DNA of 64,000 nucleotides from Clostridiales bacterium. GTDB taxonomy: Bacteria > Bacillota > Clostridia > Oscillospirales > Feifaniaceae. Both the position numbers and the translations under genes were made by a program. Of the stretch, positions 8,403 through 17,820 are shown in pieces; position 1 is the stretch's first letter, and each line of letters opens with the position of its first letter. The notes beneath the pieces are model-generated. The model did not search any database. It was not told the origin of the DNA and saw only the letters and a program-made list of their open reading frames with translations. The stretch is taken from contig JAAYBB010000020.1 in assembly GCA_012719075.1 (NCBI GenBank), forward strand, positions 37,722-101,721. The letters are read 5' to 3'.

Positions 8403-10034
8403 GTGAGGGCTTTTTTCAGCTCACTGGTACACCAGTTGAAGGACTTTTGGTCGGGGCTGACCAAGCGGGAGCGCAACCGCTTTGCCGTGCTGACGGCGCT
8501 GATTGTGCTGCTGGGGACCGGGGCGGCCTACCTGCTTGGCCGGACCGAGTACGGCGTGCTGTACCAGAACCTCGAGGCCAAGGAGGCCGGCGAGGTGCTC
8601 GCGGCGCTCGAGGAGATGGGGGTGTCGGTCCGGACCGAGGGGGCGGGCACCATCCTGGCGCCGCGCGAGCAGGTGGGCGAGCTGCGCATGCGCCTGTCGG
8701 CCGAGGGCTACCTCAGCCAGAACTACCTGCCCGACATCTACAGCGCGGGCTCCTCGGGCATGGGCCGCACGGCGCAGGAGCAACTGGTCTACTATACGTA
8801 TCAGAAGCAGGCCGACATCCGCCGCGCCATCTTGCAGATGGACAAGGTCGAGGAGTGCGTGGTGCTCATCAACATGGCCAAGGAGTCGAGCTATGTGTGG
8901 GACCCCAACGCGCAGCCCACCAGCGCCTCGGTGCTGCTGGAGATAAGGCGGGGCGAGCTGCTTGAAAACGGAGAGGCAAACGCCATCGCGGCGCTGGTCT
9001 CCACGGCGCTGCCCGGCCTGAGTTACGAGAACATCCACCTGGTGGACAGCAAGATGAACCAGTACCACCTCGGCGCGCCCTCGGCCGAGGGGGGCGGCGC
9101 ACAGGAGATCGGCAAGCAGTTCGAGCTGGAAAACATGGTGCGCGACCGCCTGCAAAAGCAGGTGCTCAACCTGCTCAGCCCGGTCTTTGGCACTGACAGG
9201 GTCAACGCCTCGGTCAACGTGCGGCTCAACTTCGACCGCGAGCGCATCCAGTCGGTCGAGTTCTCGCCGCCCGAGGGCATGGACAGCGAGGGGCTGGTCA
9301 TCAGCATGTCGGAGCTGTACGAGAACGCGCGGGACGGCAGCACGGCCGGCGGCATCCCCGGCACCGACGCCAACGGCATGGGCGCCGCGCAGTACCCCTA
9401 CGGCGACCTTGGCGAGGACGAGTACTACAGCAAGGTGCTGCGCGAGATGAACTACGAGATCAACGAGACCACCACCGAGGTCGAGCGGGCGCAGGGCGTC
9501 ATCAAGAGCCTGTCCATCGCCGTGCTGGTCGACAGCGAGGCGGTGGGCGAGGACCACACGGCCGACGTGACCACGCTGGTGGCGCAGGCCCTCGGCGTCA
9601 ACGAGAACTACGTCTCGGTGCGCAGGCTGCCCTTCCAGAGCGACCCGAACCCCTATGCCGAGCTGCTGGCCGAGCAGCGCGCGAGCGAGCGGCAAATTCG
9701 CATGTGGGAGATGGCGCAGGTGCTGATCAAGGCCGCGGTGATTGTGGTGCTGGCGCTGCTGCTGTTCCTGATGGTGCGCAGCGTGCTGAAGGCCAGGGAG
9801 GACCGGGAGCGGGTGATCCTGATGCCGGGCGGCGCACAGGAGGGCGAAGTGCCGGTCGGGATCGACTACCTGGCCGGCGAGGGGGAGGACGGGCCGGAGG
9901 AGGAGAACTTCTATGCCGACGTCAAGCTGAGCGCCAAGTCGGCCGGCATCGAGCAGCTTGAGCGCATCATCGACAAAAATCCGCAGGCGGTGGCCATGTT
10001 GCTGCGCAACTGGCTGTCGGAAGAGGCCAAATAA
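8403..10034 (+). CDS. fliF: Flagellar MS-ring protein FliF
   Basis: 543 residues. A transmembrane helix near residues 28-46 is followed by the YscJ/FliF ring modules (TEYGVLYQNLEAKEAGEVL; GRTAQEQLVYYTYQKQADIR). After a long periplasmic-type region comes a second helix near residues 439-460 and a charged cytoplasmic tail that binds FliG. FliF forms the membrane MS ring that scaffolds motor and export gate. The start is a GTG with a GGGGGGA ribosome site. It opens the early operon; flgB, flgC and fliE, which commonly precede fliF in Firmicutes, are missing. Confidence 0.96.
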   Translation: MRAFFSSLVHQLKDFWSGLTKRERNRFAVLTALIVLLGTGAAYLLGRTEYGVLYQNLEAKEAGEVLAALEEMGVSVRTEGAGTILAPREQVGELRMRLSAEGYLSQNYLPDIYSAGSSGMGRTAQEQLVYYTYQKQADIRRAILQMDKVEECVVLINMAKESSYVWDPNAQPTSASVLLEIRRGELLENGEANAIAALVSTALPGLSYENIHLVDSKMNQYHLGAPSAEGGGAQEIGKQFELENMVRDRLQKQVLNLLSPVFGTDRVNASVNVRLNFDRERIQSVEFSPPEGMDSEGLVISMSELYENARDGSTAGGIPGTDANGMGAAQYPYGDLGEDEYYSKVLREMNYEINETTTEVERAQGVIKSLSIAVLVDSEAVGEDHTADVTTLVAQALGVNENYVSVRRLPFQSDPNPYAELLAEQRASERQIRMWEMAQVLIKAAVIVVLALLLFLMVRSVLKAREDRERVILMPGGAQEGEVPVGIDYLAGEGEDGPEEENFYADVKLSAKSAGIEQLERIIDKNPQAVAMLLRNWLSEEAK

Positions 10035-10056
10035 CTGGGCGAGGTGAACTTTGAAC

Positions 10057-11064
10057 ATGGCGACAACCAACCTGACCCCGCGCGAAAAGGCGGCCGTTTT
10101 GCTCATCAGCCTGGGGACCGATTACTCGGCCAAGCTCTACCGGCACCTGTCGGAGGAGGAGATCGGGCAGATGACGCTGAGCATCACCACCACAAGGCGG
10201 GTGGAGCCCGAGGTCAAGGAGCAGATCATCAGTGAGTTTTACGAGATGTGCCTGGCCCAGAAGTTCATTTCGGAGGGCGGCATCGACTATGCGCGCGACG
10301 TGCTCGAGAAGGCGCTGGGGCCCGAGAAGGCCGACGAGCTGGTGGCCAGGCTGTCCTCCTCGCTGCAGGTGCGGCCCTTCGACTTCATCCGCAGGGCCGA
10401 CTCGCAGCAGATTTACAACGTCATCAACAACGAGCACGCCCAGACCATCGCGCTGGTGATGTCCTACATCTCGCCCAAGCAGGCCGCGCAGGTGCTGACC
10501 GAGCTGCCCCCCGAGCGGCAGACCGAGGTCATCGGCCGCATTGCCTACATGGGCAGCACCTCGCCCGAGTACATCAAGGAGGCCGAGCGCATCCTCGAGC
10601 GCAAGATCACCTCGATGGGCTATGCCGACCAGATCGCGGTGGGCGGCATCGACACGATCGTGGAGATCGTCAACTCGCTGGACCGCGGCACCGAAAAGCA
10701 CATTTTCGAAGAGCTCGAGCTGGTGGATGGCGAGCTGGTCGAGGAGATCCGCCGGCGGCTGTTCGTGTTCGAGGACATCGCAAAGCTCTCGAACCAGGCC
10801 ATTCAGCGCACCCTCAAGGAGGTCAACAACACCGACCTGGCCGTCGCCCTCAAGATGGCGGGCGAGGAGGTGTCGAAGGCCATTTTCAACAACGTCTCCA
10901 AACGCATGGCCGAGCTGCTCAAGGACGACATGGAGGTCATGGGCCCCGTGCGTGTGCGGGATGTTGAGGAGGCGCAGCAGAAGATCGTCAACGTCATCCG
11001 CAAGCTCGAGGAGGAGGGCGAGATCATCGTTGCGCGTGGGGATGGAGATGAATTTATTGTTTAG
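10057..11064 (+). CDS. fliG: Flagellar motor switch protein FliG
   Basis: 335 residues with all three FliG domains: an N-terminal FliF-binding region (LTPREKAAVLLISLG), a middle domain with the motif INNEHAQTIALVMSYISP (usually EHPQ, here Ala replaces Pro), and the C-terminal torque domain with charged helix around LFVFEDIAKLSNQAIQRTLK. FliG transmits stator force to the rotor. ATG 10057 is taken because a GAGGTG site lies 10 bases upstream; TTG 10051 is an alternative. Its end overlaps fliH. Confidence 0.96.
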   Translation: MATTNLTPREKAAVLLISLGTDYSAKLYRHLSEEEIGQMTLSITTTRRVEPEVKEQIISEFYEMCLAQKFISEGGIDYARDVLEKALGPEKADELVARLSSSLQVRPFDFIRRADSQQIYNVINNEHAQTIALVMSYISPKQAAQVLTELPPERQTEVIGRIAYMGSTSPEYIKEAERILERKITSMGYADQIAVGGIDTIVEIVNSLDRGTEKHIFEELELVDGELVEEIRRRLFVFEDIAKLSNQAIQRTLKEVNNTDLAVALKMAGEEVSKAIFNNVSKRMAELLKDDMEVMGPVRVRDVEEAQQKIVNVIRKLEEEGEIIVARGDGDEFIV

Positions 11065-11872
11065 AATCGACCGCAGGCTGGTCAACGTGGAGAACTTTGA
11101 GCTGATCAAGGCCAACGCCTCGGCGCCGTCGGTGACCGACTCCACGCTGGTGGCCGTCCTCTCGATGGTGGAGCGGGAACGGCTGCTGGACGCGCGGCAG
11201 GCCGAGCTCGAGGCGCAGCTTGCGCGGCTGGAGCAGGACGAGGCCGACCTGCGGCAGCGCATGAGGCAGTCCGAGGAGGAGGCCCGCCGGCGGCTGGAGC
11301 AGGCCGGGGCCGAGGCCAAACGCGTCCGGCTGGAGGCCGAGGTCGAGGCCGTGGAGATCCACAGCCAGGCCAGGCACCTGGGGTACAGCGAGGGGCTGCA
11401 AAACGCGACCCGGGAGGCCGACGCGCGCCTGCAGGCCGCACGGGCCGAGGACGGGCAGGCGGTGGGTGCGCTGCTGGCCGAGATTGCGCGGGCGCGCAGC
11501 GAGGCCGTCGAGGGGCTCGAGGCCGAGCTCATCGAGCTGGTGTTTGCCGTGGCCCGAAAAATCGTTAATGTCGCCATACAAAAGGACGATATTATCTATG
11601 AGTCCCTGGTGAAAAATGCCCTGAGCCAGATCACGCGCGAGGGCAAGATCACCGTCCGCGTCAGCACGGGCTGCTACGAGCGCCTCTTCCCCGAGGGCAG
11701 CGCCACCTTTGTGCTGGGGGACGAGTCCATCGCGGCGGCCATTGTCAACGACCCGCTGCTCCCCGAGGGGGGCTGCATGGTGGAATCGGACGGAGAGACC
11801 ATCAATGCCGGCGTTGACTCGCAGCTCAAGTACATCAGCATCGCCTTCCGGCAGGCGGACAAATCCGGATGA
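11048..11872 (+). CDS. fliH: Flagellar export regulator FliH
   Basis: 274 residues. The N-terminal half is a long charged coiled coil (residues about 35-130, rich in Glu, Arg and Ala). The C-terminal half (LIELVFAVARKIVNVAIQ, then an SASP-like hydrophobic block around LLPEGGCMVESD) matches the FliH/V-ATPase subunit E fold. FliH dimerises, binds FliI and couples it to the export gate. It overlaps the end of fliG by 17 bases; its stop overlaps the fliI start (ATGA), showing tight translational coupling. ATG 11042 is an alternative start. Confidence 0.88.
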   Translation: MNLLFRIDRRLVNVENFELIKANASAPSVTDSTLVAVLSMVERERLLDARQAELEAQLARLEQDEADLRQRMRQSEEEARRRLEQAGAEAKRVRLEAEVEAVEIHSQARHLGYSEGLQNATREADARLQAARAEDGQAVGALLAEIARARSEAVEGLEAELIELVFAVARKIVNVAIQKDDIIYESLVKNALSQITREGKITVRVSTGCYERLFPEGSATFVLGDESIAAAIVNDPLLPEGGCMVESDGETINAGVDSQLKYISIAFRQADKSG

Positions 11873-13188
11873 GCGGCAACATCGACCTTGCAAAGTACCG
11901 GCAGATCCTGGCCCGGCTGGACCCGCTGGAGTACGGCGGCCGGGTGACCAAGATCGTTGGGCTCACCGTCGAGTCCAGCGGGCCGGCCTCGAAGATCGGC
12001 GACATCTGCAACGTCTGCAACCTTCGGATGGAGACGGCCGTGCAGGCCGAGGTGGTGGGCTTTCGCGAGAACAAGGTGCTGCTGATGCCCTTTGGCAGCC
12101 TCGAGGGCGTGGGCCTGGGCAGCCGGGTGGTCAACACCAACAGCGCGCTGCGCGTGCCGGTGGGCAAAAACCTGGTCGGGCGCATTTTGGACGCGCTCGG
12201 CAACCCGGCCGACGGCCTGCCCGCCCCGGCGCCCGACGCCTACTACCCGGTCGACAACATGCCCCCCGACCCGCTGAGCCGCGAGCGCATCAAGGAGGCC
12301 CTGCCGCTGGGCGTCAAGTCCATCGACGGGCTGCTGACGGTGGGGCGGGGACAGCGCCTGGGAATCTTTGCTGGCTCGGGCGTCGGCAAGAGTACGCTGC
12401 TGGGCATGATCGCGCGCAACGCCGTGGCCGACATCAACGTCATCGCGCTGGTGGGCGAGCGCGGACGCGAGGTGCGCGACTTTGTCGAAAAGGACCTCGG
12501 CCCCGAGGGGCTCAAAAAGTCGGTGCTGATCGTGGCCACCTCCGACCAGCCCGCGCTGATTCGCCTCAAGTCGGCCATGGTGGCCACGGCGGTGGCCGAG
12601 TACTTCCGCGACGAGGGCTTTAAGGTGCTGCTGATGATGGACTCGCTGACCCGCTTTGCCATGGCCCAGCGGGAGATCGGCATGGCGGCCGGCGAGCCGC
12701 CGGTGTCGCGCGGGTACCCGCCCTCGGTCTACACCATCCTGCCCCGGCTGCTCGAGCGCAGCGGCACCTCGGACAAGGGCTCCATCACCGGGCTCTACAC
12801 CGTGCTGGTGGAGGGCGACGACATGAACGAGCCGGTGGCCGACACCGTGCGAGGCATCCTGGACGGGCACATCGTGCTCTCCCGCGCCATTGCCAACAGC
12901 AACCACTACCCCCCGATCGACGTGCTGGCCAGCGTCAGCCGCGTCATGCCCGACATCGTGCCGCCGGAGCAGCTGCGGGCGGCCGGCTTTATCAAAAACA
13001 AGATGGCGGTCTACCGCGAGGCGCAGGACCTCATCAACATCGGCGCCTACCAGCAGGGGGCGAACCCCGACATCGACGAGGCCGTCCGCCTGCACGGCGC
13101 CATCGAGCACTTGCTATGGCAGGACATGAGCGAACACTTTACCTATGGGCAGACGCTTGCGATGATGGAGGCCATCCACCGCGGATAG
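11869..13188 (+). CDS. fliI: Flagellum-specific export ATPase FliI
   Basis: 439 residues. The Walker A motif GSGVGKSTLL lies near residues 168-177; Walker B is around VLLMMDSLTRFAMAQRE; the conserved block GEPPVSRGYPPSVYTILPRL follows. FliI is a homologue of the F1 beta subunit and drives unfolding and loading of flagellar export substrates with FliH and FliJ. The start overlaps the fliH stop. Confidence 0.96.
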   Translation: MSGNIDLAKYRQILARLDPLEYGGRVTKIVGLTVESSGPASKIGDICNVCNLRMETAVQAEVVGFRENKVLLMPFGSLEGVGLGSRVVNTNSALRVPVGKNLVGRILDALGNPADGLPAPAPDAYYPVDNMPPDPLSRERIKEALPLGVKSIDGLLTVGRGQRLGIFAGSGVGKSTLLGMIARNAVADINVIALVGERGREVRDFVEKDLGPEGLKKSVLIVATSDQPALIRLKSAMVATAVAEYFRDEGFKVLLMMDSLTRFAMAQREIGMAAGEPPVSRGYPPSVYTILPRLLERSGTSDKGSITGLYTVLVEGDDMNEPVADTVRGILDGHIVLSRAIANSNHYPPIDVLASVSRVMPDIVPPEQLRAAGFIKNKMAVYREAQDLINIGAYQQGANPDIDEAVRLHGAIEHLLWQDMSEHFTYGQTLAMMEAIHRG

Positions 13189-13223
13189 CGCCTTTGCGCC
13201 AGGACGTTTGAAATGGGCGTGCC

Positions 13224-13673
13224 ATGAAGAAGTTTACGTTTTCGCTGCAGCCGCTGCTCGCGTACAAGCGGACGCTGGAGAACCAGCAGAAGGGGGCGCT
13301 GGCCGAGGCCCAGGGCGCGCTGCGCCGGCTGCAGGCGCTGCACCGGGCCGTTTTGGAGCAAATTGAGCGCACCGGGGCCGAGCTCGAGCACCGTCTTGAC
13401 GGCGGCAGCCGCGCCGACGACCTGCGGGCCTACAGCTTTTACCTGCACCACCTGGGCGAGCGGCGCCTGGCGCTCGAGGCCCAGATTCGGGAGGCCGTGC
13501 AGGCGGTCAGGGCCTGCCAGGAGGCGCTGGTGCTGACCATGAAGGAGCTCAAGGCGCTCGAGCGGCTCAGGCAGGAGCAGTACCAGCGCTACCTCGAGGA
13601 GCTGCGGGCCGAGGAGGCCAAGGAGATCGGCGACCTGGTCTCCTTCCGCACCATCGCGGGGCAGTCCGATTGA
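13224..13673 (+). CDS. fliJ: Flagellar export protein FliJ
   Basis: 149 residues starting MKKFTFSLQPLLAYKRTLEN, the typical FliJ N-terminus, and forming one long antiparallel coiled coil. FliJ inserts into the FliI hexamer and contacts FlhA. Position directly after fliI is standard. Confidence 0.9.
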   Translation: MKKFTFSLQPLLAYKRTLENQQKGALAEAQGALRRLQALHRAVLEQIERTGAELEHRLDGGSRADDLRAYSFYLHHLGERRLALEAQIREAVQAVRACQEALVLTMKELKALERLRQEQYQRYLEELRAEEAKEIGDLVSFRTIAGQSD

Positions 13674-13703
13674 GGCGCAGAGGGTTTGAATGAGGAGGAC
13701 GGC

Positions 13704-14363
13704 ATGAACAGAGCCAGCGGTCCTGAACTGAACAGGGCGGAGTATCCGCCCGAGGCCGACGGACAGCCGGCCGGCAAGAAGGGGCGGAAAAAGGCCGACA
13801 AGAAGCGCGCGCGGGGCGACAAAAAGGGCCGCCGCGGCTTTTGGGGCCTGCTGGCGCTGGTGGTGCTGATTTTCTTTGCGGCCGGCTTTCTGGTCGCCTC
13901 GGTCAAAAAGGACCTGGGCGGCGTGCGCAGCAAGCTGATCGAGACGGTCAACCTGTTGGACCCGGCCTACGCCGACCTGGTGGCCCGGGAGCAGCAGGTC
14001 GAGCTGCTGGAGGCCGGGCTGGCCACGCGGGAGCAGCAGGTCGCGCTGCTGGAGGAGGCCCTCAACGCCCGCGCGCTGCTGCTGGACGAGCGGGAGGCGG
14101 CCGCCCTCTCGAGGGAGCTCGAGCGCCTGCCGATCTACCGCCGCAACCTCGACGAGGACAAGCAGGAGGAGATCAGGGCGCTGGGCAAGACCTACGCGAA
14201 CATGGACGCCGAAAAGGCCGCCTCGATCATGGGCGAGCTCTACAACGTCGAGGACATGGCCACGATCCTCTATTATATGAGCAGCCGCAGCGCCGCCGCC
14301 GTGCTCGAGCAGATGGACCAAAAGCTGGCGGCCCAGATCACCGACGAGCTGCTGAAAAATTGA
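13704..14363 (+). CDS. MotE/YlxF-like flagellar protein (MgtE_N-type domain)
   Basis: 219 residues. A basic N-terminus (many Lys/Arg, residues 15-42) precedes one transmembrane helix near 44-64, then a coiled coil with a repeated segment (REQQVELLEAGLA / REQQVALLEEALN), and a C-terminal MgtE-N-like domain (YANMDAEKAASIMGELYNVE...SAAAVLEQMD). This architecture is that of YlxF in Bacillus and MotE in proteobacteria, where it chaperones stator or export components. Start chosen for a GAGGAGG site 5 bases upstream. Exact role here is inferred. Confidence 0.78.
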   Translation: MNRASGPELNRAEYPPEADGQPAGKKGRKKADKKRARGDKKGRRGFWGLLALVVLIFFAAGFLVASVKKDLGGVRSKLIETVNLLDPAYADLVAREQQVELLEAGLATREQQVALLEEALNARALLLDEREAAALSRELERLPIYRRNLDEDKQEEIRALGKTYANMDAEKAASIMGELYNVEDMATILYYMSSRSAAAVLEQMDQKLAAQITDELLKN

Positions 14364-14364
14364 G

Positions 14365-14395
14365 ATTACGGTCGTAATTCATTACGATTTGTAAT
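14365..14395. promoter_or_regulatory. Tandem ATTAC/GTAAT palindromes between motE and fliK
   Basis: ATTAC-N4-GTAAT at 14365-14378 and ATTAC-N5-GTAAT at 14381-14395 stand side by side in a short AT-rich gap within an otherwise compact GC-rich operon. The form is that of a paired operator or a small internal promoter region. No factor can be named. Confidence 0.4.
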
Positions 14396-14431
14396 ATAAA
14401 CTCGAAAATATACGAAAAAGGAGGTGAACAC

Positions 14432-15628
14432 ATGCTGAATGTACAATCCATTCCGACCTCCGTCAAGGCGCCGGGGCCCGCGGCCCGTTCAGGCGGGCAG
14501 GCCGATGCGGCGGTGGAGGGCGCGCTGTTTTTGGCCTGCATGGCCGCCTCGCAGGGGGCTTCGCCGCAGGCCGGCCGGCTGAGGCCGGGGCAGCCGCAGG
14601 GGCGGGGCAGGCCGGCGGGGCAGCCGCCGGAGCCGGAGCAGGAGGCGCCGCTGGCGGCCGACCTGCAGGGGCTGGCCCCGCCGCCGGTGATCCTGCCCGA
14701 AGCCGCAGCCGAGCAGGTCCAGGCGCCCGAGGAGGCCGGAGTGGTCGTCACCATGCTCGAGGGCGAACAGCAGCGCGACAGTCATACGGATATGGACCCC
14801 CTGATGCAGCACATGGAGCCGGTTTCGGAGTCGGAGCACCCGCAGGTGCAAGCGGAGCCGGAGCAGCCGGCCCCTGCGCAGGCCTCGGAGGGAATGGCAC
14901 GGATGCCACAATCGGCCGGGCAGGCGGCACCCGCGGACAAACCGCAGGGGGCGCCTGATCGGCCACAGCAGGCGGAGGGCGTTCCGTGCCCTCTGGAGCA
15001 TGCGGACGACCGGGATATCCCCCGGCCGGCAGCGGCCGGCGGAGGGGCAGAGGAGGCCCCGGAGCCGGCGCGGGAGCAGCGGCCGGCCGGCGAGGCGCCA
15101 ATCCACATCGCCGCCGCCCGCGCGGCCACAGGCCAGCAGCTGCAGGCCGCGTCGGCCGGGCTGCAGGCGCCCGAGGCGCCAGTCGAGGCCGGGCAGCTGC
15201 TGCAGGAGCTCGCAGAGCGCCTGTCGGTCTCGGAGCAGCAGGGGCAAAAGCAGCTGGAGATCCGGCTGAGGCCCGAGCACCTCGGCCGGGTCTCGATCCA
15301 GCTGACCCTCGGCGAGGGGGGGCTGCAGGCCCGCATCCGGGCCGAGGACGCCGGGGTGCGCAGCGCCATCCAGGGGCAGCTGGGCAGCCTGATGGAGGCG
15401 CTGTCTGAAAAGGGGGTCAAGGTGGCCGGCATCGAGGTGGTCTACGCCGCGGTGACCGGGCAGGACTTTGACCGACCGGGCCCCGACCAGCGCGGCGGCG
15501 AGCCGCGGGAGGGCCGCGGCGACAGCCCGCGCAGGATCGGCGCCCCGGCCGAGGCTGCGGCGCCGGTGCAGGAGGCCCTGCAGGCCCTGCCGGACAGCGG
15601 CCTGAGCACGGTGGAGTACCGCGTCTGA
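14432..15628 (+). CDS. fliK: Flagellar hook-length control protein FliK
   Basis: 398 residues. Residues 1-260 are a low-complexity Pro/Ala/Gln/Glu-rich ruler segment. The C-terminal domain (near 270-345) is the conserved Flg_hook module: QKQLEIRLRPEHLGRVSIQL, then AGVRSAIQGQLGSLMEALSE and GVKVAGIEVV. FliK measures hook length and switches export specificity to filament substrates. AAAGGAGGTG precedes the ATG. The ruler part is highly biased and would be poorly conserved. Confidence 0.9.
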   Translation: MLNVQSIPTSVKAPGPAARSGGQADAAVEGALFLACMAASQGASPQAGRLRPGQPQGRGRPAGQPPEPEQEAPLAADLQGLAPPPVILPEAAAEQVQAPEEAGVVVTMLEGEQQRDSHTDMDPLMQHMEPVSESEHPQVQAEPEQPAPAQASEGMARMPQSAGQAAPADKPQGAPDRPQQAEGVPCPLEHADDRDIPRPAAAGGGAEEAPEPAREQRPAGEAPIHIAAARAATGQQLQAASAGLQAPEAPVEAGQLLQELAERLSVSEQQGQKQLEIRLRPEHLGRVSIQLTLGEGGLQARIRAEDAGVRSAIQGQLGSLMEALSEKGVKVAGIEVVYAAVTGQDFDRPGPDQRGGEPREGRGDSPRRIGAPAEAAAPVQEALQALPDSGLSTVEYRV

Positions 15629-15681
15629 CCCCGGTCGGCCGGACACTTTACCCGATGGACTTCTCAAAAGGAGACAGTGCG

Positions 15682-16377
15682 ATGTCAAATGTCGGCGCAT
15701 CCTACACCACCCCCATCGACTGGAAGGACCTGCTGGCCACCCGCTCGCTGGACAGCGTTGCGACCAAGCAGCGCGTGGCCAAAAACGAGCTGGACCGCAG
15801 CGACTTTCTCCAGCTGCTGGCGGCCCAGCTGCAGTATCAAAACCCGCTGGAGCCCATGTCCGACACCGAGTTTGTGGCCCAGCTGGCGCAGTTCAACTCG
15901 CTGCAGCAGATGGAGCAGCTCAACACCACGATGACCAACGCGCAATATTACAACATGGTCGGCAAGTACGTCTATGCCGAGCTCAATGTCGCCGGGCAGC
16001 TGGTGGCGGTCTCGGGCGTGGTGGACAGCGTCTTTGTCGACAAGGGCGTCACCTACTTCGAGGTGGGCGGCCAGTACTACGAGGCGGCCAAGTTCAACCA
16101 GGTCTACGACAAGGACCTGTTCACCGGCGGCCTGTCGCTGCTGGAGGCTGGCACGCTGATCGGCCGGCAGGTCGAGGGCCTTCACCAGGGCGAAGACGGC
16201 GACATGGTCAAGGTGACGGGCAAAATCACCCGCGTCGAGATGGAAAAGGGCATCCTGACCGTCACGCTGGACGGCGATCCGGGCAAGAAGCTCTACGCCG
16301 CCAACATCACGGTCATCGCGGACGCGGCCGGGGCAGAGGCGCCCGAGCCCGACCCCGACCCCGACCCCGCGCCCTGA
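15682..16377 (+). CDS. flgD: Hook assembly scaffold protein FlgD
   Basis: 231 residues. The conserved N-terminal motif NELDRSDFLQLLAAQLQYQNPLEP (split here as NELDRSDFLQLLAAQLQ and YQNPLEP) and DTEFVAQLAQFNSLQQMEQL are diagnostic. FlgD caps the growing hook. ATG 15682 has AAAAGGAGA 7 bases upstream, so the ATG at 15655 is rejected. The C-terminus ends in an acidic/proline repeat (PEPDPDPDPAP). Confidence 0.94.
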   Translation: MSNVGASYTTPIDWKDLLATRSLDSVATKQRVAKNELDRSDFLQLLAAQLQYQNPLEPMSDTEFVAQLAQFNSLQQMEQLNTTMTNAQYYNMVGKYVYAELNVAGQLVAVSGVVDSVFVDKGVTYFEVGGQYYEAAKFNQVYDKDLFTGGLSLLEAGTLIGRQVEGLHQGEDGDMVKVTGKITRVEMEKGILTVTLDGDPGKKLYAANITVIADAAGAEAPEPDPDPDPAP

Positions 16378-16449
16378 CCCGGGCCAAAGCCCCCGGCAAC
16401 CGAATTACATGAGCGAATTACCGTGAATTACCATGAGGAGGAAAGCACC

Positions 16450-17385
16450 ATGATGCGATCCCTTTATTCCGGCATCTCCGGGCTGCGCAACCACCAGACC
16501 CGCATGGATGTCATCGGAAACAACATTGCCAACGTCAACACCGCCGGCTACAAGACCAGCCGCGTGGTCTTTCAGGACATCTACAGCCAGAACCTCAGGG
16601 GGGCCTCGGCCGGCGGCACCAACATCGGCGGCACCAACCCGATGCAAATCGGCCTCGGCGTCACGCTGGCCGCGATCGACGTGCTGCACAACCCCGCCGC
16701 CACCCAGATCACCGACAACCCCACCGACCTCGCGATGGAGGGGGACGGCTTCTTCGTGATCCAGGGCTCCACGGTGCCGGTCGACGACGGCAGCGGCAAC
16801 ATCACCTATGAGCACGAGCTGCTCTACACGCGGGCCGGCAACTTCTATGTCGACAACGCCGGCAACCTCGTGACCTCGGGCGGCAACTTCGTGCTGGGCT
16901 ACGCCATGGGGCATGACGATACGACCGGTCTCTACTTTCCGGTGGCGGACCCCGCTGATCCCACCTCCGGGGACGCGCTCGACTTCACGGATCAGGCCGC
17001 GGTAAAAGGCGCCCTGACCAACATCAACCTGCAGGACAAGACCGGCATCTACTTTGACCAGGACGGCGTGGTCTGGTGCATCGAAGGCGAGGAGCGCGTG
17101 GCGCTGTTCCAGGTGTCCATCGGCATGTTCACCAACAACGGCGGCCTTGAAAAGCGGGGCGAGAGCTTCTATGCCGTGACCGGCAACTCGGGCGGCGCCA
17201 AGTTCACCATCGCCTCGAACGACGGCGCCGGCAAGGTCAAGCCGGGCGCGCTCGAGATGTCCAACGTCGACCTCGCCTCCGAGTTCACCGACATGATCGT
17301 GACCCAGCGCGGCTTCCAGGCCAACTCCCGCATCATCACCACCTCCGACACGCTGCTTGAGGAGCTGGTCAACCTCAAGCGCTGA
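16450..17385 (+). CDS. flgE: Flagellar hook protein FlgE
   Basis: 311 residues. N-terminus MMRSLYSGISGLRNHQTRMD then VIGNNIANVNTAGYKTSR is the axial-protein signature, and the C-terminus (LEMSNVDLASEFTDMIVTQR, then GFQANSRIITTSDTLLEELV) closes the core. Position after flgD and before flbD marks it as the hook protein rather than rod FlgG. Its size is in the short range of Firmicutes hook proteins. AGGAGG lies 8 bases before the ATG. Confidence 0.9.
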   Translation: MMRSLYSGISGLRNHQTRMDVIGNNIANVNTAGYKTSRVVFQDIYSQNLRGASAGGTNIGGTNPMQIGLGVTLAAIDVLHNPAATQITDNPTDLAMEGDGFFVIQGSTVPVDDGSGNITYEHELLYTRAGNFYVDNAGNLVTSGGNFVLGYAMGHDDTTGLYFPVADPADPTSGDALDFTDQAAVKGALTNINLQDKTGIYFDQDGVVWCIEGEERVALFQVSIGMFTNNGGLEKRGESFYAVTGNSGGAKFTIASNDGAGKVKPGALEMSNVDLASEFTDMIVTQRGFQANSRIITTSDTLLEELVNLKR

Positions 17386-17553
17386 GGATAAGTACAGGCA
17401 AGGGGCAAGAGAAGGGCCGCCGGGCAGGGGATGATGCCCGCGCGGCAGAGCCAACGGGCAGGACATCACAGTGGGGCCGGCGGCCTGTGACAGGCCGCCG
17501 CGCCCGCCCCTGCCGCCCCTCCGTGGGACAGGTAACCAGAAGGGGGACAAGAC

Positions 17554-17763
17554 ATGATTTTAGTGACCCGGATCAACAAGGTGGAACAGTTTTACGTCAA
17601 TGAGAACCTGATTGAGTTCATCGAGGAGACACCCGACACCATCGTCTCGATGGAGTCGGGCAAGAAGGTCGTGGTCATGGAGCCTGCGGCACTGCTGATC
17701 GAGCGCATCATCGAGCAAAAGCGCAGGATTCTGGCACTCAGGGACCCCATGTCGGAGAGCTAA
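17554..17763 (+). CDS. flbD: FlbD/SwrD family small flagellar protein
   Basis: 69 residues: MILVTRINKVEQFYVNENLI...ETPDTIVSMESGKKVVVME. This is the short FlbD family found between flgE and motA in Gram-positive flagellar operons. In B. subtilis the homologue SwrD increases stator torque. No enzymatic motif. The 168 bases before it contain a GC-rich hairpin but no further gene. Confidence 0.88.
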   Translation: MILVTRINKVEQFYVNENLIEFIEETPDTIVSMESGKKVVVMEPAALLIERIIEQKRRILALRDPMSES

Positions 17764-17820
17764 ACACGCCCAAGGTCCCAAGCAACACGCGACAGGCGAA
17801 CAAGAGGAGATGGAACGCAG

